A DNA stretch of 64,000 nucleotides from Ditylenchus dipsaci (lineage: Eukaryota > Nematoda > Chromadorea > Rhabditida > Anguinidae): NCBI GenBank assembly GCA_004194705.1, contig SADC01000043.1, positions 1 through 64,000 of the forward strand, written 5' to 3'. The translations under genes and the position numbers were made by a program. Position 1 is the stretch's first letter; each line of letters begins with the position of its first letter. The notes beneath the pieces were generated by a model, which searched no databases, was not told the origin of the DNA, and saw only the letters and a program-made list of their open reading frames with translations. Positions 1 through 11,536 of this stretch are shown one piece after another.

Positions 1-2
1 TG

Positions 3-191
3 CTTCACAACCAGATATACGACGACAACTTTGATGAGAAACTAATGACCTTCCTTCTCTATATCAGTTATTTGATGGGCTTTAGCAATCCATTGCCTCC
101 AGTGCAACAGTCAGTAAGTGAGAATGAAGAAGAGCGAGTGGTCGGTGAGGACGAAGAAGAAGAAAATGCGGTCATGCACCTTTATGATTAA
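3..191 (+). CDS. 3' end of an unidentified coding sequence (partial)
   Basis: An open frame enters from the left edge and runs 62 residues to a TAA at 189-191. The last third is very acidic (runs of E and D around residues 41-54). No start is visible, so this is at most the last exon of something beginning outside the window. I do not recognise the family. Because it abuts retrotransposon and hAT remnants it could be the tail of a transposase rather than a host gene. It is followed by a 22-bp direct repeat at about 246-297. Confidence 0.3.
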   Translation, partial: LHNQIYDDNFDEKLMTFLLYISYLMGFSNPLPPVQQSVSENEEERVVGEDEEEENAVMHLYD

Positions 192-245
192 ACCTTTGTT
201 CTTACAGTTATTTTGATTGTTAATTTGGTTGTTTGGGCGGATTGA

Positions 246-300
246 AAATTAAACTGCTTTTGTCGTTAAACAAAAAAATTAAACTGCTTTTGTCGTTTGT
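246..300. repeat. 22-bp direct repeat, two copies
   Basis: The unit AATTAAACTGCTTTTGTCGT occurs twice in a row, separated by a short A-run. No other function is visible in the 150 bases between the partial frame on the left and the Gypsy remnant. Confidence 0.6.
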
Positions 301-342
301 GTCGGTGTGCCAAAAATTTATATGAGAGAAGACTAAAAAGAA

Positions 343-2480
343 CTAAGAACTGATGTTTTTGAAAATGGTTGGTAATCCAGGGTCGGTAATCGATAGTCGG
401 TAATCGAAACCGTCGGTAATCGATAGCCGTTCAGAGATGCATGGTAATCCTCCCGTTGGCTCGTAGAATTGCAAACTTATGACGTCCGCATTGAGTACAA
501 GGATGGTAAATCCAATACTCTTTGCCGACGCTCTGTCCCGTGCTATGCGACAGGGTGCACGGAAGTTTCCGATTTCCGATTCCGATTTCCGATGTTTTTG
601 GCTTCCGATTCCCGATTTCTGATTTCCGAAAAAATGAATCCAATTTCGGAATTTTCGGAACAGCATAGGCTCTCCTGATTCGAAATAAAAAATGCATTTT
701 TGTTCCCGATTTCCGAATCCGATTTCCGATGTTTTTGGTTCCGAATTCCGATTTCCGATTCCGAAATTTTCGGAGTTCCGATTCCGATTTCCGTTCCGAT
801 ATTTTTCGTCTTCCGGTTGCAACCCTGCTATGCAAGATGATGATATTCCCCGATGAAGATTGTCCCGAACTAGAAGACATAACGGATGAAGCTTGCCTTT
901 TTCTAAGTCTTCCTCCCGATGTGGATCCCGTACAGCGGATTTACTCTGCAGAAGCTGGTGTGATCGCGAATATTCTCGATCTTCAGCGAGCGGATAGCGA
1001 ACTGACCCGTAATCGTCTATCTCGAAACAGGCGAACTCCGGAAAGATGTTTAGTTCTCTACATCTCGTTCTTTGGTACGCCGAGACTTGCTCTCTCGACG
1101 ATGGATTTCTCGTACAACAAGGACGCATGTCCATCCCCGTAGAATAGTTGTCCCGAAATTTTGCGAAGACAGATCTTCGACCAGTTTCATGGTTCGGAAC
1201 TGGTTGGGGTCATGATAGTCTTAGCAAATAAAGAATTAAAGCCCGAAGTTACTTTGGAAGGACATGCCCTCCGACTTTTATCGATGGTATCAGGAGTGGG
1301 CTAGACTTTACTTGCCCCCCCCACGGCTGACCCACTTTCGAGGTGAATTTTTTAAAACCGATTGCATATTCGTGTTTCTCGACCCGGATTTTTACGGGAA
1401 ATGATCATCAGATTCTGTGAAGTGAAAAAAAAATTTTGGGATTTGGCTTGGTCCCCCAAGGTAAAATTTTAGAAAAATTTGAAAGTGAAAGTAAAGTGTT
1501 ACCCAGGAGTGTGCCCCGTGTCAGGAGCGTCGTCCGAAGAAGGATCGAATCCCGTTACAAGTTGTAGTGAATACCGAACGTTTGACAAAGTTGGTCTCGA
1601 CTTGTTCGGACCGTTTTCCCGAAACTCGTAATGGCAATCGCCACTTCGTCAATATCAAGATTTGTTCTCGATGCTCTTCTCGAACCCCTACCAGACGTTG
1701 TGGTCGACAATGACGTCAGTCAGTTCAGAGCTCAGCATGTGAAAGTTCTTCAAGCTGTGCATGAGGCAAGCATATCCGAAGCCGTGAGGCAGCCCGTATT
1801 TTCAAGGAGCAAAACGACAAGAAGTCGAAGCCGAGCCCGTTATCTCCCGGTGAGCTTGTACTTCTCGAAAATTTCACTCACACTGGGTGAATCGTACAAG
1901 TTTCACATGGGATGGAACGTGTCTACAGAAAAAAGTCGATTGAGGGTCAGCATGTCACAATTGAAGATTGTGAAGATCCCGATCGTCCCGATAAAAAGGT
2001 GCATCTCGATCAAGTAAAGCGATTCTATCCCGTAATTGAAGTGGCAGAAGCACGAAATCCCGATCATCATCTTCTCGAAATCCCGAAGTGCAGCCAAGGA
2101 AGAAGACCTGATCGTATGTGCGGAAGGAAAAGAAGTCCCGAGAAAGTAGATTCCCGTTACTCGCTTCGTCCTCTGATTAATCGACCAGCTCGATACAATA
2201 ATCTGTGTGTAGGACAGCAGAATCCCGATACTTCAGCGGTGTGCCCCGAAGAAGAACAATTAGAAGGTGATTGGCTAAATCCTAGCCATGTGGTGCGGAA
2301 AGTCAGGCTCCTTGCCAAGAGGTACTGGAAGAAGCGCTGGACTCGGAAGTCTCATAGCTGATGCAGCTCCCCGAATCGCGATGTTGCTCCCCGAAACTCG
2401 TCTCGTAACCCCGAAAAATCGTTCACGGAGGACTAGAGGGATACAAGGGCAGCTCTCGATGGATGATCAGGCACTGGAGA
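343..2480 (+). pseudogene. Ty3/Gypsy-like retrotransposon pol remnant
   Basis: Broken pol reading frames in three plus-strand pieces. At 471-545 is the end of the RNase H domain (YDVRIEYKDGKSNT, then a degraded ADALSRAMR-like motif). The frame is cut by a hAT MITE and resumes at 836-1260 with the acidic linker and the zinc-binding/integrase entry region. At 1540-1900 are integrase-core fragments (DKVGLDLFGPFSRN in one frame). At 1830-2035 is the integrase C-terminal part (GELVLLENFTHTG, then SIEGQHVTIEDCEDPDRPDK and HLDQVKRFYPV). There are many frameshifts and stops. LTRs were not recognised. The family assignment rests on domain order and motifs. The element is dead. Confidence 0.7.
551..827. 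mobile_element. hAT-type MITE with TTTCCGA arrays
   Basis: The ends are CAGGGTGCACGGAAG and CTTCCGGTTGCAACCCTG, i.e. inverted repeats starting CAGGGT. They are flanked by ctatgcga (543-550) and ctatgcaa (828-835), an 8-bp target duplication with one mismatch. The interior is almost entirely TTTCCGATTCCGA-type repeats in both arms. It has no coding capacity. It interrupts the RNase H region of the Gypsy remnant, so it is younger than that element. Confidence 0.85.
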
Positions 2481-2695
2481 TGGTAAAAGTTAGTGCTATT
2501 GGGAAACTTTATAAAGGCCCAGGGGTACCGCAAAAGATGAGCCAATGCTCCTAGTCTGGTCTATCTTTTCTGACTGTTGTTGTGGTGTAGGTCTCGTATG
2601 TTTGTGTCCTGTGAAAAGAAAAAAAGAAGGGGGGAAAAAGTGAAAATGGAAAGAGAAAAAAATTTCGGCGCGATCATTTTTTTGTTCGAAAGAGG
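2481..2695. other. Non-coding flank, possible retrotransposon 3' sequence
   Basis: Purine-rich A/G tracts and no supported gene. This may be the non-coding end of the Gypsy remnant. It runs up to the hAT target duplication gaaagagg at 2688-2695. Confidence 0.3.
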
Positions 2696-4573
2696 CAGTG
2701 TTGTCAAAAGTCATAGGCATAAAGTCATAGTCATAGCTATGACTGACATAGTGAAAAGCATAGTCATAATCATAATCATATAAGCAGAAGTTTTCAAAGT
2801 CATAATCATAATGATTATGACTATGACTTTGAAAAATTCTGCTTATGATTATGATTATGACTTTGAAAAATTCTGCTTATGATTATGACTTTGAAAATTC
2901 TGCTTATGATTATGACTCTGATTATGACTTTCATTATGCCTATGACTTTGACATTGAAAAATTCTGCTTATGAGTGTGACTATGACTTTCATTTTCCTTA
3001 TGACTCGCACTCTACTATAGTTTTACTTATGGCTTTGACTTTATTATGACTATGATTTTGAGTATGACTTTCATTTTCATTATGACTGTGGCACTGCATA
3101 GGCTTTCTTTATTTAACAATCGTGTATTTGTAGGCTCTTCTTCAAATAGAATGTCATTCTCGGTCCAAGGCTCACCGTCGTCTCAAACTAGCAGCGGAAA
3201 AAAGCGAAATGGTGGCGAAATGGGAATGGCAATAGACTTCGACCCTATCTATGTGATGGCTGCTGCTTTTGATCCGAACACAGTGCAACATTTGAGCAAG
3301 GAACAGCTCGAGCTGGCGATAAATTCAGTTCAACCCTTTGTAAGATTTTAGAGTGTTTAAGGGGTTTTATGTACACTGTCCATTTAGGTGACTTGGCAAG
3401 CAGAGTTGCAAGAGAGTAACCTTATTACTGCAGAGCCGATGTCAGAGCTTGATCTTCTGTTGAGTGAAATCGCAGATGAACAGCTAAAGAAAAGGCAGAA
3501 AGAAGAAGGCACATATTCAGGAGCTAAATCTTGGTTGAAGAGTATATTGACACGAGGGATGGCAGCAAGAGCTTCGTGTGCGACTCCAATTGATCCTTTG
3601 AAGTACTGGTCAAACATGCTGTGCACGGTTAGTTTCATTTAAAGTGTTCATCTCGTTTTTTAATGTGTCATTTTATTCGTGCTCAGGAGTATCGATCAGT
3701 TGCTGTGTTAGCTTTGAAAGTTCTGTCTGTGCCGGCTACAAGCGCACCTATTGAACGAGTCTTTTCTCTGGCAGGGCTAGCAACAAGAAATCAGCGTAAC
3801 CGAACAATGATTGATCTTCTCAATGCTCAACTGATAGTCTATTGCAATCAGCTGGATGAAAATATCTGAAAACAGAACACCGTTCTGTGTCATAATTTGC
3901 AGCTGTTAAAAATTGTTCTTTGTTTTGGTCAATAAAACTTGTAATGGAAGTTATTTAAGGGGTTCATTATGTGAAATGAGCAGAATTGCGGACTGTGTTC
4001 TGCAAAAAAAAATATAAATTTAAAAAAGGCAGCGTTTACTAAATGTCATAAAGACAAAACGATTAAGATGGTTTAGGTACGATCTAGGTGACTTGGGTGT
4101 CCTCCAGGTGGTTTGGATGAGATTGAAGTGGTTGGGTTCAATTCAGATTGTTTTGCTAATATTCAAATGGTTCGGGTGCCATTAGAGTAATTTGGGTACA
4201 ATAAAGATGGTTTAAGTACCTACTAGGACAGCAAAAAAGAGAACATAGTAAATTTAATGCACAAAGATGTGAATAATAAAAATAAAAGTCATAGTCACAC
4301 TCATAAGCAGAATTTTCAATGTCATAGTCACAGGCATAATGAAAGTCATAATCAGAGTCATAATCATAAGCAGAATTTTTCAAAGTCATAATCATAATCA
4401 TAAGCAGAATTTTTCAAAGTCATAATCATAATCATAAGCAGAATTTTTCAAAGTCATAATCATAATGATTATGACTATGACTTTGAAAAATTCTGCTTAT
4501 GATTATGATTATGACTTTGATCCCTATTATGCCTATGACTTTGGCGTTATGCCTATGACTTTTGACAACACTG
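2696..4573. mobile_element. hAT transposon with TCATAATCA arrays
   Basis: Perfect 8-bp target duplication gaaagagg (2688-2695 and 4574-4581). The terminal inverted repeats CAGTGTTGTCAAAAGTCATA and its complement extend into long arrays of TCATAGTCATAATCATA and TTCAAAGTCATAATCA motifs (2705-3080 and 4280-4560), inverted between the two ends. The interior carries the C-terminal half of a hAT transposase. This is a 1.9 kb internally deleted copy, probably non-autonomous. Confidence 0.93.
3134..3869 (+). pseudogene. hAT transposase, C-terminal fragment
   Basis: Three exons joined by short introns (GT..AG near 3340-3389 and 3629-3686). They encode an acidic linker (SELDLLLSEIADEQ) and then the hAT C-terminal dimerisation domain: VLSVPATSAPIERVFSLAGL followed by RNQRNRTMIDLLNAQLIVY, with the stop at 3867-3869. 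The BED finger and the catalytic aspartates expected upstream are absent, so the copy cannot be autonomous. The PATSAPIERVFS motif is diagnostic of the family. Confidence 0.85.
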
Positions 4574-4581
4574 GAAAGAGG

Positions 4582-5314
4582 ACATTGTGCGCAACCGTAA
4601 AGTTTTAAAGTTGTAAATTTTTGAACAATTTTTGACCGTTGTCAGTTTTGGTGGCTCGTGAAAATTTCGCTTCATTTGTTCTTGTTTTTTAGCGATGGTC
4701 TAGACGAAAGTTTGGACTGTGATCTGGTACGGGAGAAATGGCTCGCCGACGCAAGTGCTGCACCGTTCAATCAACTTGTACAAAAACCGTCTCCGCAGAT
4801 GCATCGATGTCCGAGGCCAAAGCGTTGAGCAAGCATATGGAAATGTTGAGTGAACGAAAATTTGAAATTTTCGAGATTTCTTTGAACTTTACTGTTATTT
4901 CTGTCTGATGTTTTCTGGTGCTGTTGAATAAAGTGTTATTATGAATGTTTGGTACCAAACGGTTGCGTCCAATGTCCTCTTTGGAACAAAAAAAATATCG
5001 CGCCGCTTCCATGAATTCAAAAATTTATGAGCAAAACAAATGTGGTAGACAAGAATGCCGCACCCTGTAAAATAAAAATTCAAATTTAGTCATCATCGTC
5101 AGATTACACACTTTGCTTGTATGAAATCGAGATGTGGGCTAAGAAGGTAATTAAAATTATCATGTAATTACAATATTTCTTACGGGCCCAGTTGTTACAA
5201 AAATTTTCTGAGTGACCACTATTTTTACCCCAACTTTAATAAAAAAGGCATTTGTAAAACAAGTTTTTGGTAATCTAAGCCACGTAAAGTTCTAAGGAAA
5301 ACCAGAAAAAATAC
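4582..5314. other. Intergenic, no supported gene
   Basis: AT-rich. It contains a 55-residue open frame from an ATG at 4738 (arginine- and cysteine-rich start) that I cannot assign. The missing last exons of the PITP gene should lie on the minus strand here or further left, but I find no match to the C-terminal PITP motifs. Confidence 0.3.
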
Positions 5315-8156
5315 CTTTCTCGCCAATTGCCGTCAAGTTTTCCACGCCCAGTTTTTGCTGACATAACCAGAGAAGGAGACGTTTCGGGTTTTAAATCCTT
5401 CAACAAAATAAGTAAAATATTACTGTAATGACAACGCTTACACTTGAGTTCAAAAACTCATGGTCGTTTGCAATGCTGAAAATTACAATATCGGTGTGTA
5501 GCCAGGTAAAATTTTGCTTACTTTATGTTAACCACCTCGCGTTTAGCCAACATTTCTTGGCCTCAAATTTGGTTTATGTGACTACAAATACTAATTTTTT
5601 CAATTAAAACGTACTTAAACCGTGAGCCTGAAGCGATTTTTGTAAGTGAAAATAAAATTGCAATGGTAGGACAGTACAGAATCGCGCGAAATATAGACTT
5701 TTGTAGACTTCTTTCAGGCTAACCAACCCTCGATTTGTAGCTAATTTTATGTTTAAAAATATTAGTAATTTGCTGGACAGAAGTCTCAAAAATGGGTCAG
5801 AAACATGATTACGAGGGGGTGGGGGTGATTAATTAGAGGTACGGTAGGTTAAAAACACAAAAAATTTAAAACCCCTGTTTTTGAATCCACGGCTTTTTTG
5901 CTTCCCCGTAGCATTGCGTTAATAAAATAGGCAGAATGAGGGCGGAATCTGATCTGCAAATTTAGTGATTACCACCATTAATAGCCCTTTTTCTGCGTCA
6001 TTCCGTGACCAGATATATCCATAAACAAAAACTAAAACCAACATTTTCTGTAGTTCCTCGATCATTTAAGTGAATAGTCTAAAGAACATCTTGCGAAATA
6101 TTTGTTTATTATAAATTCTGCACCTCAATTCTCGCAAAAAAAATTGTCCCCCATGTAGTCGGGATTAGTGAGCTCAGTTTTGCAGTATGGGTAGGCGTTC
6201 CAGGCTTCTTCCTAAATTCAAAGATATAGCAACCAAGTCGAAAAAACCTTTATCTTACATGGATGGCCATAGAGCCTTTTGGTGCGGCTTTTCGCAACAA
6301 ACTTGGTACTTTTCTGAAAACCAGATGCAGTGTTTATAATACAGTGAACCCTCGATTTAACGTGACCCGCTCAAGTTCGTTCCCACCTAGGGTCCGACCA
6401 TTTTTTAACCTTAATCTTTGAAAAATTTTGCCTAAATTGATCCGCCAGTCTAGTCCACGGCGTGTCAAATTGCCAAAAATCGGAAATAGGTTGTGGAGTT
6501 CTGCTTCTCAAAATTTTTATGATTTTTAAAGGGTTTTTTTTCGTTTTTGTGACATTATATGTGGTTCTTTTACGCAATTTCAACCATCCAAACGATTACA
6601 GTCTGTCAAACTGGCGAAATAGGTAAAAGTAGGTTTCCGTGGCAAGACCCTAAATTTAAAGATATAAAAGTTAGGCAAAATAATAATAAGCAAACATCAA
6701 CTTTCTTTGATGTTTTTACACCAAAATTTTTGTGGTACTTTAGCAAATTTAGGCTTAAAAGAAAGCTGAGATTCAGCGCTACAAACTGAAAAGTAAAATT
6801 GGTGTTGCTACATGGAATTTTGGAGTCTTGACACACAAAATAACATGGGTTAATTTACCTCTTTTACAGCTTTTCGTTTTCATTGTAAATTTTTTTTTAA
6901 TTTTCCATTATTTCAAAATTAAACCCAATAACTTCGTAGAACGAGCTCTGGGCTATCCGATAAACTTTAGAACGAGACTGGGTCATAACAAAATTTTCGG
7001 TCAGAAAATGACTTGGATCGCTTAGAATCCCACCTTGGAATGGCCAGAAGCCATTGAAAGTTGGTTTTTTGGGGGTAAACTTTTTGTGAAAAATCGATTG
7101 AGCGGATCAGATTTCGGGTCCGATGGGCTCAATCGCTCAGAATTTCAACCTGAACAACTCAAAACCACCAAAACCTGAAATTTTGAGCGATTGAGCTCAT
7201 CGGACCCGAAATCTGATCCGCTCAATCGATTTTTCGCAAAAAGTTTGCCCCCCTTTTACAAACTGAAAAGTAAAATTGGTGTTGAGTATTAAAAACGAGT
7301 ATTCTATGGGCGAAAACCAGTAATCTATGGGCATTCAAAATCTATGGGCAAAAAAAATATTCTATGGGCAAAAACGAGTATTCTATGGGCAAAAAGAATT
7401 ACCACCCAAAATTTCCGCCTTTATCAAAATCGGACATATATAAATTAGATCGTTACACAATTTTTTCCGCAGATTTTTTGCTATTCTTTCTGATTTTTAT
7501 TTTTAGATAGAAAATGACGAAAGAAAAATTTAATTTATTGAAACTTGTACTAGTACAGTCAAACCTCGATATAGTGGCCACCACCTCAAGTTCGTTCCCG
7601 CCTAGGGTCCGACACCTTTTTTAACTCAATTTTTAGAGAATTATTTAAAAAATTAGAGGGCCACTATATCGAGGTTTTGATTTTTAAATGGCAAAACTGT
7701 ATATTTATTCAAAAACGATCGGCAAAATCGGAATCCTCACGATATTTGCGACGAGACTGTTGAGACAGAACTAGCATAATTCTCTAAAAATTAAGGTAAA
7801 AAATTGTCGGACCTAGATGGGAACGAACTTGAGAGGATCGCGTTATAGCAAAACTTGACAGCAATGCAATGTTGATGCTGAAACTTACGATTGCAAGTGA
7901 TAAATCTTGTGAGTGTATTGTCCCTGGGTGAACTTGCCACCAAACAGAGGAACATCACTGAACGGCTCGTTTTTAAGTACCTCAACACCTGCAAAATCAT
8001 AAATTTCACTGTATTAAGTTAAATTCTCATAAATAAATAAGTACCTTCACCACCTCCTGTCTCTTGTTTCGAGGCCTCTGCAACCGACCACAATTGTCCC
8101 ACCTGATACTCTTCCACTGACAAAGGTAGAACAAGTCGGTATTCTTTGATTATCAT
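5315..8156 (-). CDS. PITPNA: Class I phosphatidylinositol transfer protein (3' end not found)
   Basis: Cytosolic lipid carrier that moves phosphatidylinositol and phosphatidylcholine between membranes. Exons (minus strand): 8045-8156, 7889-7988, 6259-6313, 6124-6211, 6039-6078, 5522-5561, 5442-5475, 5315-5397. The start at 8156 gives [20 protein letters not shown], the family N-terminus. Next come [35 protein letters not shown], a [13 protein letters not shown] block and [13 protein letters not shown], all at family positions. Splice phases fit throughout, except a one-base insertion in a T8 run in the 6124-6211 exon. About the last third (the region after KTGRG..NW) is missing from view, so the gene is either truncated or has distant exons. 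The intron 6314-7888 is filled by MITEs. Confidence 0.9.
6341..7555. other. PITP intron filled with MITE sequence and a foldback
   Basis: At 6341 a pogo-type end (ACAGTGAACCCTCGATTTAA) begins, followed by the shared block AAGTTCGTTCCCACCTAGGG. The span 7082-7245 is a near-perfect inverted repeat (arm core GATTGAGCGGATCAGATTTC). At 7285-7400 the motif TATTCTATGGGCAAAAA is repeated about four times. I see no coding sequence. Confidence 0.55.
7556..7862. mobile_element. Pogo-type MITE in the PITP intron
   Basis: The left end reads TA then CAGTCAAACCTCGATATAGTGG; the right end is a degraded complement (CAAAACTTGACAG). Just inside both ends lies the block AGTTCGTTCCCGCCTAGGGT with GTCCGAC, once in each orientation. 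The same block occurs in other MITEs of this window. It is non-coding. Confidence 0.6.
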
Positions 8157-8470
8157 TGTCTCCCACTTACGAGAACTGTAAACCATGAAATATTTTCATG
8201 AATTAATTTAAAAAAAAAGCGAAAAAAATTAACCATGAAAAATTTTTGATTTCGTAATTTTTTGTGGCGGAAAATCGGGCTTAAGTGGGATGGTTATAGT
8301 CATATCGAGTGGGTTGTTATACTCACATTGAGTGGGGTGGTCATACTTATATTACTCCAATAACTCAAAATACAATTTCACAGCAGAGCAGGCGAAAATC
8401 TTATAAATGCAATTTTGTCTGAAAATGTTGTTCGAGTGACCTCGCAGGTAGATCTGTGGTCGCACCTAAT

Positions 8471-8885
8471 GGCACTTTTTATACTCCGTGAAACCGTTTC
8501 CTTGAAACCTTTTTGTTTTTACCCAATTATTATTCTGAAAGTCGTCCAATTTGAATTCTTTCAACGGATTCATAAGTAAATCGACCTTGCTCTACAACTT
8601 TCTTCGTGATGTCAACATCGAATTTCGTCACCAAAATCGAGATACGGCATGGTTTCAAGGTGGTTTCAAGGGTTCATGGGAAACCCTTGAAACCACCTTG
8701 AAACCATGCCGTATCTCGATTTTGGTGACGAAATTCGATGTTGACATCACGAAGAAAGTTGTAGAGCAAGGTCGATTTACTTATGAATCCGTTGAAAGAA
8801 TTCAAATTGGACGACTTTCAGAATAATAATTGGGTAAAAACAAAAAGGTTTCAAGGAAACGGTTTCACGGAGTATAAAAAGTGCC
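8471..8885. mobile_element. 415-bp foldback element
   Basis: The two ~200-bp arms (8471-8672 and 8686-8885) are almost perfect reverse complements around a loop at about 8673-8685. The ends are GGCACTTTTTATACTCCG and its complement. It sits upstream of the PITP start. Open frames on both strands across it are a by-product of the palindrome. Confidence 0.85.
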
Positions 8886-9150
8886 AATATCCTCGCAGAA
8901 CACCAGATCAGGGTCTTAATGCTCAGCGCTCAAAACAGTATCGAGCATCGCAGAAAGGAAATTTAATGTGAAAAGCATAAGAATAAGAATGCGTCCGGGA
9001 GACAAACCCCAATAAGACTAAAAAACATAGGAGCACACAAACATAGCAAACACTTTATTTTCATTAACTGAAGGCTTCATATTAACACGATTTTGAGCAT
9101 CCTATTTGAACAATTAGATAAGGACCAAGACTTCTTTATCCTCTGTTTCT

Positions 9151-11347
9151 TTAGATCAAACCACCGCGGTTCAGCCCTGAAAAACAAACATTGAATAATA
9201 TAGATCACTGATACAAAAATAAAAATACTTTGTTCTGCTCCGGCAGCAGACCAGCTTCTTGATCCTTGTAGAATTTCCAGTCCCTCGATCTGAAAAACAC
9301 AAGAGACTAACAGAGAAACCAGACTTAAAAAACATACACAGGTTTGTCTCCTTCGGAAGGCATTTTGGACTTATCCAACCCAGTTGGACCTTCTAGAAGT
9401 TTTTACTTAAAGGGCATGCCCACGCTAATAAGAGGTAGTGCCCGGAATTTAAATTTTTTTCCGAATCATTGGTCTTCTATTCAGATTTTTCAACTCGGTT
9501 TCTAACAAAACAAAGCCTGGAATTTAATTTTAGGTATGGTTTTGTTAGAAACCGAGTTGAAAAATCAGTACAGAAGTTCAATGATTAGGATTTTTTTTTG
9601 AATTCCCGGCACCACCTCTTATTAGCGCGGGCATGCCCCTTTGAAGGGGGGGGGACTTCCTATACGCATCGCCTATAAGGACACAGGTGCATGTTTTTAG
9701 AATAGACACTCTCACTTCATACTAACTTTTTCTCTGTTTGATAGCTCAAATGAAAGCCTAGAGTTCTGGCTACATTTTGGTGTATGAAACTTGCGGCTTA
9801 TAGAAAAAAGTCAGAAATTTTCAGTGAAACCAGTAAAAGAAAAACCCCGAAAACCATCGATTTTCGGAAATTTGGCATATTTTAGCATGGTTACAAGCTT
9901 CGGAAGGTGTGAAAGCCTGTGCTGATAGTCTTATTAGATAGCCAAGAGTGTGAGGATCATTTTGACACTAAACTTGGAAATAAAAGGAGGAAAAATATGG
10001 TTTACAGCCGGTGGTAGTCGAACCTGTGACTTAAAGCGATGCGTATAGTTAAAGGACCCTGTCTGTTCCCGCTCAATGGTCCCGCGACAATTCAAAAAAT
10101 TTTCACTGATCATTGAACCTCTCTTCGGATTTTTCAACTTGGTTTCTAACAAAACAATTTTAGATTTAGTTGTGTTAGAAACCAAATTAAAAAACCAGTA
10201 CAGAACTTCAATGATTGGGGAAAAATTTTTGAATTGGCGCGGGTCCATTGATTAGGAAGAGACAGGGCCTTTAAAAACAAGTAATTTAAGCAATTAAAAT
10301 CAAACCATAGTTCTTCTTGTCTTGCCATGGGAATCCTTTCTTCCAGAAGGTGCTGTCGAACTCGCCTAAATTTTCATAGTTTTGCGACGCTATCTTACCA
10401 AGCATGCTTTAAAAAAAGGGCAAAACTTTTTTTGTCACAGATTCACTTCTTTTTGTCACAGATTCACTTTTTTCTGTCACAGATTTGATTTGTCACAGAT
10501 TCACTTTTTTCTGTCACAGATTCACTTTTTTTGTCACAGATTTCCTCATTTCTGTCCCAGATTTAGCTCAAACCACAGGGGGGACCAAGCACTTACAAAA
10601 TTGGTCAAAAAATTTTCTCTCATAACAGCCTGAAAGTTTTTCTATAACGTTTTTATCATGTTTTAAGCATTTTCGCCAAAAATTATTTTTTCCGCAAAAA
10701 TTTTTGCCTTGGGGACCAAGGTCCCATTTCAGGCTCCTGAAAACTTTGGACTACCTTGGTCCCCCAAGGCAAAAATTTTTGCGGAAAAAATAATTTTTGG
10801 CGAAAATGCTTAAAACATGACAGAAACGTTATAGAAAAACTTTCAGGCTGTTATGAGAGAAAATTTTTTTGACCAATTTTGTAAGTGCTTGGTCCCCCTG
10901 TGGTTTGAGCTAAATCTGGGACAGAAATGAGGAAATCTGTGACAAAAAAAAGTGAATCTGTGACAGAAAAAAGTGAATCTGTGACAAATCAAATCTGTGA
11001 CAGAAAAAAGTGAATCTGTGACAAAAAAAGTGAATCTGTGACAAAAAAAAGTATTGCCCTTTAAAAAATGTCACGGGAATAAAAGACGAATAGAAAATTA
11101 CCATTTTTCTTCTTCTCCAAATATTCCTGGAATTTTCTTTCCCGTTCAGCCATAATTTCAGGATTTCGACGCTCCCTTAATAAAAATTTGAAGTTACTAG
11201 GATTGCATGAGGTTAAAAATCATTTCTAAATATTTCTGAGCCATACCCAGCAACGCGAAAGTTACAAAATCTTTGATAGACTAGACGGGTTACAAAAGAA
11301 CACATGACTTTTGCCCATAACCCAATCATTGCCAATTTCTTCGCCAT
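9151..11347 (-). CDS. Small unidentified gene, at least five phase-matched exons
   Basis: Minus-strand exons 11102-11175, 10306-10365, 9340-9392, 9229-9289 and 9151-9176 join with matching phases into one open frame ending in TAA. They encode a charged helix (NPEIMAERERKFQEYLEKKK), then EFDSTFWKKGFPWQDKKNY, GPTGLDKSKMPSEGDKP and a short tail ending LNRGGLI. A likely first exon is 11309-11347 (ATG, hydrophobic MAKKLAMIGLWAK). A short piece at 11247-11270 (FVTFALL) may bridge them but does not fit in phase. An AATAAA lies downstream near 9054. I do not recognise the family. A membrane-anchored small protein is a guess. Two TTAA-type MITEs and a hAT MITE fill its introns. Confidence 0.5.
9411..9640. 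mobile_element. TTAA-type MITE, copy 1
   Basis: The inverted ends AGGGCATGCCCACGCTAATA and complement are flanked by TTAA on the left and TTGA on the right. The inner arms contain TTTCTAACAAAAC and complement. It belongs to a family with seven copies in this window and lies in an intron of the small gene. Confidence 0.75.
10053..10270. mobile_element. TTAA-type MITE, copy 2
   Basis: Flanked by TTAA on both sides (10049-10052 and 10271-10274). The ends are AGGACCCTGTCTGTTCC and GGAAGAGACAGGGCCT. The inner arms TTGGTTTCTAACAAAACA and complement match copies 1, 5 and 6. Confidence 0.75.
10417..11060. mobile_element. hAT-type foldback MITE with TGTCACAGATTCAC arrays
   Basis: Target duplication ttaaaaaa (10409-10416 and 11061-11068). 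The inverted ends AGGGCAAAACTTTTTTTGTC lead into 5-7 copies of the unit TGTCACAGATTCACTTTTTT in each arm. The rest of both arms is also near-perfectly palindromic, with a centre at about 10732. It is inserted in an intron of the small minus-strand gene. Confidence 0.88.
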
Positions 11348-11536
11348 TGTTGACCAACTGATTTGGTACTTGTGCACTCAGGTTACCAGCGGCTACGCAG
11401 GGGGGGGGGGCGGCGGGTGTCACGTGTGGCGTAAAATGGCGTAAAATGGCCTGGTGCCTCCGCCCGCGTCAGAAATTCCTGCTTACGCCACTGCAGGTTA
11501 CACATGTAAAAATAAAAATTTCACTTCAGACCTTAA

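Noticed and set aside
343..1134. 263-residue minus-strand frame across the MITE at 551-827
   Set aside because: Opposite strand to clear pol coding sequence; the middle is TTTCCGA repeat translation.
4738..4905. 55-residue Arg/Cys-rich frame as a gene
   Set aside because: No family match, no splice or polyA support, and it lies among transposon remnants.
8551..8971. Two plus-strand frames across the foldback at 8471-8885
   Set aside because: They read through a palindrome; each arm mirrors the other, so the coding signal is spurious.
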